DNA of 5,950 nt from UBA6624 sp964343345 [NCBI: uncultured bacterium]. GTDB taxonomy: Bacteria > UBP7 > UBA6624. The stretch spans positions 1 through 5,950 of the forward strand of contig CAYFJE010000064.1 of the NCBI GenBank assembly GCA_964343345.1, read 5' to 3'. The notes below the pieces were generated by a model. That model had not been told where the DNA came from. It made no database searches and saw only the letters and a list, made by a program, of their open reading frames with translations. The translations under genes were made by a program, and so were the position numbers. Below, piece after piece: positions 1 to 5,950 of this stretch (positions are counted from its first letter, which is position 1; every line of letters begins with the position of its first letter).

Positions 1-722
1 AAGACAGTTGCATCTATTTCAAAATTCATATTTTTTTCTGATCTGTTTTTAATAACACCAGCAATAATATCTTTTTCAGTTTCAACTTTTGTTTCAGATT
101 CAATCAAAGAAGCAATTGTAAAAATCCTTCTTGCTTCACTTTCTGAAAAACCCTTTGAATCAATAAAATCATCTCTAAAAACAAGCAATGGATTGATTAT
201 TTTTAAATACCTCTTTCTATAAAGATTAATCAAGCTCTGATCTCTTTCCTTAGAGCTGAAACCTTGAATCAAATCAATTTGATATGTATTTGCAATAATG
301 TAGTTTGATTTGTAATCATACATATTTTTATTTTTACAAATTTCTTCATTTTGAAAAATCAAATTACAGATTTTTTTATGAGAAGAAACCAATGATTCTC
401 CTTCGTAAACCGTTACTTTTTTGTAATAAGGTCTATATTCCTCCAATTTCTTAGCAACATCCCAAGCCCACTCTCTTCCATCTAAAGATATAGGTCCAAC
501 ATTCAAATTCTTATCGCCATTAGTGAAACGCCAAATTAAACGAATCGCTTCTGGATATCTGATTATTTCATTTTCATGCAATTTTTTCAAAATATCGTTT
601 GGGGTGAAATTTAAATCAGGGTTAGAAGGTTCCCAAAGGATATACTTGCCACCTTGACCAGTAGGTCCAAAAAAAACAAAAGATACTGTTAAAAAACAAA
701 GGATTAAATATAAATTTTTCAA
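1..722 (-). CDS. mltG: MltG-like endolytic murein transglycosylase (partial, C-terminus off left edge)
   Basis: The open frame on the minus strand runs from a TTG at 722-720 through the left edge, giving 240 residues. MltG is an inner-membrane-anchored lytic transglycosylase that cleaves nascent glycan strands in the periplasm. Residues 1-19 form a hydrophobic signal/anchor after a short KN-containing start. Residues about 40-112 resemble the N-lobe and LysM-like part of the family, including VTVYEGESL at 103-111. Residues 200-240 carry the best match: IASLIESET, IAGVIKNR and DATV correspond to the family's LAS-I-EKET, VA-VF-NRL and DPTV. Glu208 (codon 101-99) aligns with the catalytic Glu of E. 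coli MltG. About 90-110 residues of the YceG domain should lie to the left. No ATG precedes the domain, and an in-frame stop lies at about 768-770, so TTG at 722 is the best start; its ribosome-binding site is poor. The usual EG-L-PDTY motif is degraded to YIIANTYQI (141-149). Family call is good, although the sequence is divergent. Confidence 0.85.
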   Translation of the reverse strand, partial: MKNLYLILCFLTVSFVFFGPTGQGGKYILWEPSNPDLNFTPNDILKKLHENEIIRYPEAIRLIWRFTNGDKNLNVGPISLDGREWAWDVAKKLEEYRPYYKKVTVYEGESLVSSHKKICNLIFQNEEICKNKNMYDYKSNYIIANTYQIDLIQGFSSKERDQSLINLYRKRYLKIINPLLVFRDDFIDSKGFSESEARRIFTIASLIESETKVETEKDIIAGVIKNRSEKNMNFEIDATV

Positions 723-823
723 ATGTCTTGTTCGATGAAAATTATAAACCTCTTGAACATTGATTTTTTATGAACAAAAAGAATTAACACAAGAAATTAA
801 AGCAAGAATTAGAATTAGAGATT
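723..823. other. Divergent intergenic region
   Basis: This is the only real non-coding gap in the window and it separates the minus-strand mltG-like gene from the plus-strand lipoprotein gene, so it should hold promoters for both. On the plus strand a weak pair, TTGATT at 760-765 and ATTAAC at 783-788 with 17-base spacing, is possible but poor at the -10. The bases just before the ATG at 824 contain the direct repeat AGAATT-AGAATT (805-816) and AGAG, with no good Shine-Dalgarno sequence. No operator palindrome, riboswitch or hairpin terminator was recognised. Confidence 0.5.
741..746 (-). promoter_or_regulatory. Possible -10 box for the mltG-like gene
   Basis: The minus strand reads a perfect TATAAT here, 18 bases upstream of the proposed TTG start at 722. 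A start site about seven bases downstream would leave a leader of only about a dozen bases. No convincing -35 hexamer is seen at 16-18 bases; that stretch is a run of A on this strand. In AT-rich DNA such a hexamer can occur by chance, so this is tentative. Confidence 0.28.
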
Positions 824-2806
824 ATGAAAGTTAAAAACCTGTTAATGCTTGGTTTATTTTTTCTTTTTTCATCATGTACAAACATATTTGTAGAAGAAGA
901 AAACCCTTTAGAAAGAATGCAAGAAACAATGGATGCTATGCAAGAACAAAGAGATGCAATTCCTGTTTTTGGTTTTTATGGATTTTCACCAGTCGATATT
1001 GAAGAAAATAATCTCTGGATTGGAGACATTGCAACATTTGGACTTCAATGGAGAATACAACCAAAAGAACTTCAATGGGGTTTCGCTAGCCCCCATTGGC
1101 TTGGAACAAATATTGGAACACATGCAAGACTTCTTGAAGGCTCCCCAGCTTTGCAAGAAATTCGAATCTTGGATGACATACTAGATATAGATAAATTTTA
1201 CATAGGCGAATACAGACTTGATAAAAATATGGTCCAATTGACCATATACATATTTGAAAATGGAGAAAAGAAAAAACTAGTTGAAGAATCTGACAAATTG
1301 GAAAATTTATACGACCTAATATCATTAACTACAGAAAAATTAATTAATGACCTGGATGTAAATAAAGAAATTGAATGGCTTGAAAACCAGATACCAAAAA
1401 CAAAAGAAGCAATGGAAGAATTTGCTTGGGCAAATAGGTATTTAGATAATAAATGGTACGGTTATGGACTGGTTCATTTAAAAAAACTAATAGAGCTTGA
1501 ACCGACATTCCTTCCTGCATACAGAAGTCTTCTTTCAATATACAGAAATCAAGATAACTTAGATGCAGCAGTTGAACTTTTATCAGATATAGAAAATGCT
1601 CAAAACGACCCTGTTATACAAGATAATATCGGAAAAATACTATTCTTTAAAGGTGACTATGAAAATGCTGAAAAAGCATTCAAAAGCTCGCTTTCAATCA
1701 ATCCTCAAAATGGTGACGCAATGTATTACTTAGGAAAAATAGCCGAAGCTCAAGGCAATGAAAAACTTAGACAATCCATGATGAAAAGCTTTTTAGACAT
1801 GGGAGGCACAGGAGGAGCATTACAAGCTGCAGCAAGGGCTTCAATGGAATTTGGAAACTCCAATGCAATACTTACATTGAAACAAAGGTGGAAAGACAGG
1901 AATCTTTCAAAACTACCTCCCGACTCTTATCCTGAATCTGTAAGCAAAACACTTACCTTGATTCATGAAGAAGCACTTTACGATGGCGGGAAAATAGGCT
2001 TTCCGACAGGTGTTGTTAGTGACACGGATGGTTTTTGGGTATCAGTACATTACAACAACTATGGAGAAATTATTAAATTTGATTGGGATGGAAAAATTAT
2101 TCAGAGGATTAAAGAAAACCTTCTAGAGCCAAAACATCTTACATTTCATGAAAACATGCTTTACATATCGGATGTCAGAAAAGATCTCATATATAGATTA
2201 GAAAAAACAGGTTTAGTTGAATGGTCTAAAGGAGTAAATAAAATTGAAGGATTGACCTCAAGCCCCCTCGGCATATGGGCAATTGATAAAAAAAGATCAA
2301 CAGCAGTTCTTCTTGATGCAAATGGCAAAAAAGTAAAAATCGAAAAAGAAAATCCAGAAACCGGAAAAATGGAACAAAAAACAAAACAATTCTTATTAGA
2401 GAAAAAAATATCAACCCCTTTTGCACAGCCAACTGATATCGAATGGGGTAAAGACGGCTTGTTTTGGGTTCCCGACGAAGCCATGGGTTCCATTATTGGA
2501 TATAACACCGATGGAGAAGAAATACGAAGAATCGGATTAAATGGAGTTGGCCCTGGAGAACTTTTAGCACCTCATGGAATCACATTCAATAATGGTTGGA
2601 CTTTCGTTTCCGATACAGGAAATTCACGAATACAGGCCTGGGATGAAAATGATGTTCTCAGAATGATGTATGGAAATACAGAATCTCCTTCCAGAATATT
2701 CAATAACCCATTTGGAATTGCTCTTTCTGAAGATCAAAGAACCTTAGCAGTAACAAGCACGGGGTCAAATAGAGTCTTGATATTCCTTGTAGAAGACAGA
2801 AGTTGA
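824..2806 (+). CDS. Lipoprotein with FlgO/TolB-N-like, TPR and NHL beta-propeller regions
   Basis: This 660-residue protein begins at ATG 824 with a lipoprotein signal: basic MKVKN, a hydrophobic stretch and Cys18 in LFSSC. The residue after Cys is Thr, which by the E. coli sorting rule favours the outer membrane. Residues 110-180 (FYIGEYRLDKNMVQLTIYIF, then DLISLTTEKL) resemble the region of FlgO/TolB-N-like proteins that reads Y-L-G-Y-R-G plus strands and a helix; this is a fold-level guess. Residues about 195-330 hold three to four TPR-like helical pairs, clearest at 262-297 (IGKILFFKGDYENAEKAFKS then INPQN). Residues about 385-658 form a beta-propeller with NHL repeats, best seen at GPGELLAPHGITF (575-587) and SDTGNSRIQAWD (596-607). 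TPR and NHL units normally bind proteins or ligands; no catalytic motif is visible. The stop overlaps the start of mfd, so the two are probably co-transcribed. The exact function is unknown; a periplasm-facing scaffold or binding protein is an inference. Confidence 0.92.
   Translation: MKVKNLLMLGLFFLFSSCTNIFVEEENPLERMQETMDAMQEQRDAIPVFGFYGFSPVDIEENNLWIGDIATFGLQWRIQPKELQWGFASPHWLGTNIGTHARLLEGSPALQEIRILDDILDIDKFYIGEYRLDKNMVQLTIYIFENGEKKKLVEESDKLENLYDLISLTTEKLINDLDVNKEIEWLENQIPKTKEAMEEFAWANRYLDNKWYGYGLVHLKKLIELEPTFLPAYRSLLSIYRNQDNLDAAVELLSDIENAQNDPVIQDNIGKILFFKGDYENAEKAFKSSLSINPQNGDAMYYLGKIAEAQGNEKLRQSMMKSFLDMGGTGGALQAAARASMEFGNSNAILTLKQRWKDRNLSKLPPDSYPESVSKTLTLIHEEALYDGGKIGFPTGVVSDTDGFWVSVHYNNYGEIIKFDWDGKIIQRIKENLLEPKHLTFHENMLYISDVRKDLIYRLEKTGLVEWSKGVNKIEGLTSSPLGIWAIDKKRSTAVLLDANGKKVKIEKENPETGKMEQKTKQFLLEKKISTPFAQPTDIEWGKDGLFWVPDEAMGSIIGYNTDGEEIRRIGLNGVGPGELLAPHGITFNNGWTFVSDTGNSRIQAWDENDVLRMMYGNTESPSRIFNNPFGIALSEDQRTLAVTSTGSNRVLIFLVEDRS
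2803..2806 (+). promoter_or_regulatory. TTGA stop/start overlap, probable translational coupling
   Basis: The bases TTGA contain both the TTG start of mfd (2803-2805) and the TGA stop of the lipoprotein gene (2804-2806). Such four-base overlaps usually mean that ribosomes finishing the first gene re-initiate on the second. The upstream sequence AGAAGACAGAAG offers only a weak Shine-Dalgarno element, which makes reliance on coupling more likely. This ties Mfd output to expression of the lipoprotein gene. Confidence 0.7.
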
Positions 2807-5607
2807 ATCTTCCGGAATCGATACAAAAGAAGCTAGAAAAAATACATCTTCCCAAAACAATTGGGTGCCCATCCCCATTACTTCTTTCCTCATTGATAAT
2901 TGCTAAAAAAAAGAAAACTGTATTGGTTGTTCCGAAAAGCGACTTGAGAATATTTGAAAAAATTCTAAAGTCGGCAAAACGCCCCTTAAACGAGAAATGT
3001 CTCCCTTCGGAAAATAAAAATCTGACCATACTGACATATGAAGAAATCAGTAATTTTGAAAAAAAATCCCCAGAACCAACTATTTGGAATCATGGTAAAA
3101 AGATTAGCAAAAAATACAGTTTAAAAAAATACTTGGAATCAGTTGGTTATATTAAAAAACCATACAGGCCTGAAAGTGGAGGTGAATGGCATCTTGTTGG
3201 TGACAGGTTGCATATATGGATTCCAAACAAAGAAAAACCAATAAGCATTGACCTTTTCGGAGAAACCTTAGATGATTCAAGGTATAAAAAAATAACAATT
3301 CCATCATTGTCAGAAGGCTCGAAGATAAAAAAAAGTGATTATCGTAATTTAGGGGAATGGTGGCTGTACAGAAATGGAGAAATTGAAGATGAATTAATCC
3401 TTCCAAAAAACATTAAAAAAATTAATATTTCATCGATTCCAAAACCAAATGACTTATTTAGAGTTACATACAGTGACAATGTATTTTCAGATGAAAAAGA
3501 AGAAAAACATTGGGAAGAATTTTTAAGACAAAAAGAAATAAAACTAATAAGATCTGGAAAAAATCGAGATTGGGAAATCAACATACCCTCACACGAATAT
3601 TGGGAAAAATTGAACATATGGATATCACCAAGTCCAGAAGGAGAAAAAAATAAAAAAAGAATATTCTCTTTAGACAACTTGGGAATAGGAGAACATTTGG
3701 TTCATAAAGATCACGGCATCTGTAAATTTGGCGGATTAAAAACCACATCAGTTGAAGGAAAAAAGAAAGAATTTTTAAGACTTTTTTTTGATGGAAATGA
3801 TGAAATACTAGTTCCGATAATTCTCCTGAATCGTGTACAAAGATACATTGGTCCGAAAGTAAAAAAATTAGATAAACTTGGTAGCAAACGATGGCAAAAA
3901 AGAATAATAAAAACTAAAGAAGAAACACTAAAATTCGCAAAAGACCTTTTCCAACTTTACAACACAAGAAAAAATATTAAAAGAGAAAAAGTATGGAAAA
4001 AAGACAATGAGCTTGAATTAATTTTCTCAAAAAATTTCCCTCACAAACTAACAAGCGAGCAATTACTTGCATTAAATGAAATATTCCAGGATATGTCATC
4101 TAAGAAAATAATGAACAGAATTCTGGCTGGGGATGTTGGTTACGGCAAAACAGAAGTCGCTCTAAGAGCTGCATTTAGAGTCTTGATAAATAATTCTCAA
4201 GTTGCTCTTCTTGCACCAACAACAGTACTGGTTCAACAACATTACCGAAGAATTAAAAAAAGACTTAGTGAATTTGGAATCGAATGCTTTAATTTATCTA
4301 GATTGACATCTGAAAAAAGAAAAAACGAGATATACGAAAAAATAAATTCTGGAAAATGCTGTTTTGTTGTTGGAACACATGCTCTACTCAATAAGAAAAT
4401 TGATTTTAAAAATCTTGGCCTTCTGATAATAGATGAGGAGCAAAGGTTTGGAGTTAAACACAAAGAAAAACTAACAATTGATAAAAAAACTGTAGATGTT
4501 TTGACATTGTCAGCAACTCCTATTCCAAGAACCTTGTTCACATCCCTCGTTGGGCTAAAAGATGCAACAACGATAACAACCCCCCCTAGAGGCAGAAAAC
4601 CAATAAAGACAATCATAAAAAAATGGAATGAAAATTATGTTATTGAATCGATAGAAAAAGAATTTGACAGAGGTGGTAAAGTTTTTTTTCTTCACAACCA
4701 CATATACACAATAAAAGAAAGAGAAAGATGGTTAAAAGAAAGATTTAATAATGTAATCACCGTCCATGGAAGGCTTGGTTCAAAATCTTTGGAAAATCGA
4801 ATTTTGAAATTTCTCAAAACACAAAAATCGATACTTCTAACAACAACAATAATCCAAAATGGCATCGATTTTGAAGATGCAAACACAATAATTGTTGAAG
4901 ATACAACTAGGCTAGGCCTCTCTCAGCTTCATCAGTTAAGGGGAAGGATAGGTAGGAGGGAAAAAAAAGGTCTTGCCTATTTTTTCATCCCTGAAAAAAA
5001 AGAAATATCAATGCAGGTCAGACAAAGACTCAACAAGCTTTCTCAATACAGTAATTTAGGTGCTGGATTTTCAATTGCAAAAGCTGATTTGGAACTGAGA
5101 GGGGCTGGGGAAGTGCTGGGAACAAACCAATCAGGACACATGTGGCAACTTGGATTGGAATTTTTTTCTGAAATGTTGTTTGACTCGGTAAATTATTTGA
5201 AAAAATCAAAAACGAAAAAAAATCCAGAAATATCAATACCTTTTTTTGGAATGTTACCAACAGATTATCCAAGTGAAGAAAGGCTTTCAATGTACTCTTA
5301 TATTTTTGAAGACGCAAATGAACATGACATAAGGAAACTGAAAACAGAATGGTACAAAAAAAACCAAGTTAACAAATCGGTTGAAGATCTTCTTTTAAGC
5401 TCAATGATTTACAAAACTGCAAAGTCGTTACCAATACAAAAAGTTTCATATAAAAACAATCATCTTGAAATAGTTTTAAACGAAAAGCCAAAAAATAAAG
5501 AATTCCACAACTGGATTTTAAAAAACAAGACACTCAAAGTAAAAACGGAACCTGAACCAAGAAAAATGCTTGCTGAATTAGAAAGATTAGAAAATATTAT
5601 TTATTGA
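2803..5607 (+). CDS. mfd: Transcription-repair coupling factor Mfd, short divergent form
   Basis: Mfd is a cytoplasmic ATP-driven DNA translocase that pushes stalled RNA polymerase off DNA and recruits UvrA for nucleotide excision repair. Order in these 934 residues: reduced UvrB-like N-terminal module (1-165, with GGEW at 126-129 and LFGE at 151-154), a short connecting region (165-290), the RNA-polymerase-interacting CarD/Tudor-like domain (about 294-350, IGEHLVHKDHGICKFGG), relay-helix region, and a two-domain motor. Motor motifs: Walker A GDVGYGKT (443-450), APTTVLVQQH (471-480), DEEQ (544-547), SATPIPR (570-576), TTIIQNGID (681-689), QLHQLRGRIGR (708-718) and the TRG-like ADLELRGAGEVLG (761-773). 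A divergent C-terminal domain D7 covers about 805-934. E. coli Mfd has 1148 residues; the loss is in the N-terminal third. TTG 2803 is the only reasonable start: the first in-frame Met is residue 431 and an in-frame stop lies shortly upstream. GAAG before the TTG is a weak ribosome-binding site. Identity is certain; ability to recruit UvrA is doubtful. Confidence 0.97.
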   Translation: MNLPESIQKKLEKIHLPKTIGCPSPLLLSSLIIAKKKKTVLVVPKSDLRIFEKILKSAKRPLNEKCLPSENKNLTILTYEEISNFEKKSPEPTIWNHGKKISKKYSLKKYLESVGYIKKPYRPESGGEWHLVGDRLHIWIPNKEKPISIDLFGETLDDSRYKKITIPSLSEGSKIKKSDYRNLGEWWLYRNGEIEDELILPKNIKKINISSIPKPNDLFRVTYSDNVFSDEKEEKHWEEFLRQKEIKLIRSGKNRDWEINIPSHEYWEKLNIWISPSPEGEKNKKRIFSLDNLGIGEHLVHKDHGICKFGGLKTTSVEGKKKEFLRLFFDGNDEILVPIILLNRVQRYIGPKVKKLDKLGSKRWQKRIIKTKEETLKFAKDLFQLYNTRKNIKREKVWKKDNELELIFSKNFPHKLTSEQLLALNEIFQDMSSKKIMNRILAGDVGYGKTEVALRAAFRVLINNSQVALLAPTTVLVQQHYRRIKKRLSEFGIECFNLSRLTSEKRKNEIYEKINSGKCCFVVGTHALLNKKIDFKNLGLLIIDEEQRFGVKHKEKLTIDKKTVDVLTLSATPIPRTLFTSLVGLKDATTITTPPRGRKPIKTIIKKWNENYVIESIEKEFDRGGKVFFLHNHIYTIKERERWLKERFNNVITVHGRLGSKSLENRILKFLKTQKSILLTTTIIQNGIDFEDANTIIVEDTTRLGLSQLHQLRGRIGRREKKGLAYFFIPEKKEISMQVRQRLNKLSQYSNLGAGFSIAKADLELRGAGEVLGTNQSGHMWQLGLEFFSEMLFDSVNYLKKSKTKKNPEISIPFFGMLPTDYPSEERLSMYSYIFEDANEHDIRKLKTEWYKKNQVNKSVEDLLLSSMIYKTAKSLPIQKVSYKNNHLEIVLNEKPKNKEFHNWILKNKTLKVKTEPEPRKMLAELERLENIIY

Positions 5608-5950
5608 TTGGCTGAATACTTTGAAGGACTAGCAATAAACCTTCTAAAGAGACATCTTCCCATGTCTTGTCTAAAACCCCATACCAATCAACAGATCCAT
5701 AAACTCTAGTTTCTCCATTTGCCATAGTTCCATTTAACGGCCAATATGCCCAATCAATATCATTTTCTTTCAGGTATTTAACGAAATTTAAAAACCAATA
5801 ACCGCTAGCTGAAGAATCTTGAACACAAGATGAATCATTACTACAAGTACCAAATTCTCCAATCCAAACAGGAGCAGTCCATGGTTTTCCTTCCTCTAAA
5901 AGAAAGCCCCATAAATAATCAAAATTTTTTTTCATTTCTTCATAATCTTG
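5597..5950 (-). CDS. Glycoside hydrolase family 5 (cellulase-like), C-terminal part; 5' end off right edge
   Basis: The minus-strand frame enters at the right edge with QDYEE before the first internal Met at 5935, so that Met is not the start, and ends at TAA 5599-5597. About 117 residues are present. The fragment matches the end of a GH5 (beta/alpha)8 barrel. APVWIGEFGT has the Glu (codon 5857-5855) expected at the end of strand 7 as the catalytic nucleophile; DIDWAYWPLNG carries the conserved strand-8 Trp that lines the substrate site; YGVLDKTW is the usual closing motif. The acid/base Glu lies outside the window. Family members hydrolyse beta-1,4-glucans or related beta-glycans and are normally exported. 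Two Cys six residues apart just after the nucleophile (GTCSNDSSC) could form a disulfide, in keeping with an extracytoplasmic enzyme. Exact substrate and subfamily cannot be set from this part. The 3' end overlaps the mfd 3' end by 11 bases, convergent. Confidence 0.9.
   Translation of the reverse strand, partial: QDYEEMKKNFDYLWGFLLEEGKPWTAPVWIGEFGTCSNDSSCVQDSSASGYWFLNFVKYLKENDIDWAYWPLNGTMANGETRVYGSVDWYGVLDKTWEDVSLEGLLLVLQSIQPINK

Noticed and set aside
805-816. Tandem AGAATT direct repeat before the lipoprotein start
   Set aside because: Two copies of an AT-rich hexamer are too little to call an operator or a repeat element.
933-1184. Open frame of 83 codons on the plus strand
   Set aside because: It sits in another frame inside the lipoprotein gene, which has a clear signal peptide and domains; no independent support.
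2161-2508. Open frame of 115 codons on the minus strand
   Set aside because: It lies wholly antisense to the lipoprotein's propeller coding region, has low-complexity Phe/Leu/Ser content typical of the complement of Lys-rich coding DNA, and shows no family motif.
4242-4616. Open frame of 124 codons on the minus strand
   Set aside because: It is antisense to the conserved helicase motifs of mfd and its product matches nothing recognisable.
4681-5000. Runs of seven to eight A or T in mfd as possible programmed slippage sites
   Set aside because: The reading frame stays open and all motor motifs are in one frame; such runs are expected from Lys/Phe codons in AT-rich DNA.
5623-5644. Inverted repeat GAAGG...CCTTC as a possible terminator
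   Set aside because: The stem is only five pairs with a 12-base loop, has no following T-run and lies inside the GH5 coding region.
1-5950. Defence island, mobile element, CRISPR array or RNA gene
   Set aside because: No repeats with spacers, transposase, integrase, att-like repeat, tRNA cloverleaf or rRNA segment was seen; all space is taken by four ordinary genes.

Overview
The window is A+T-rich DNA carrying four protein genes with almost no non-coding space. All four point to a Gram-negative bacterium: a periplasmic murein transglycosylase, a lipoprotein with a lipobox, the transcription-repair coupling factor Mfd, and an apparently secreted family-5 glycoside hydrolase. The proteins are rich in Lys, Ile, Asn and Glu and TTG start codons are used. 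This fits a streamlined or AT-biased lineage, possibly a marine or free-living bacterium, but I cannot name the taxon from this sequence.

Layout. Positions 1-722 (minus) hold the N-terminal 240 residues of a divergent MltG-type endolytic transglycosylase whose C-terminus lies beyond the left edge. A 101-base divergent intergenic region (723-823) follows. Positions 824-2806 (plus) encode a 660-residue lipoprotein with a FlgO/TolB-N-like segment, TPR repeats and a C-terminal NHL-type beta-propeller. Its TGA stop overlaps the TTG start of mfd (2803-5607, plus), so the two are probably one transcriptional unit with coupled translation. At the right, the C-terminal part of a GH5 cellulase-like enzyme (5597-5950, minus, 5' end outside the window) converges on mfd and its stop codon lies 11 bases inside the mfd reading frame. 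No stretch over 300 bases lacks a gene.

How the genes relate. MltG (limits glycan strand length), the lipoprotein and the GH5 enzyme act in the envelope or outside it. Mfd acts in the cytoplasm on stalled RNA polymerase. There is no clear shared pathway; the pairing of a sensor- or scaffold-like lipoprotein with mfd looks like genome compaction rather than a dedicated system.

The most noteworthy item is the Mfd protein. It is about 200 residues shorter than the usual ~1150. It keeps a full RNA-polymerase-interacting domain and helicase motor, but its UvrB-like N-terminal module is shortened and appears to lack both arginines expected at the UvrA-binding surface. The motor-to-C-terminal region is also divergent. 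I found no CRISPR array, RNA gene, insertion sequence, phage gene or recognisable new multi-gene system.
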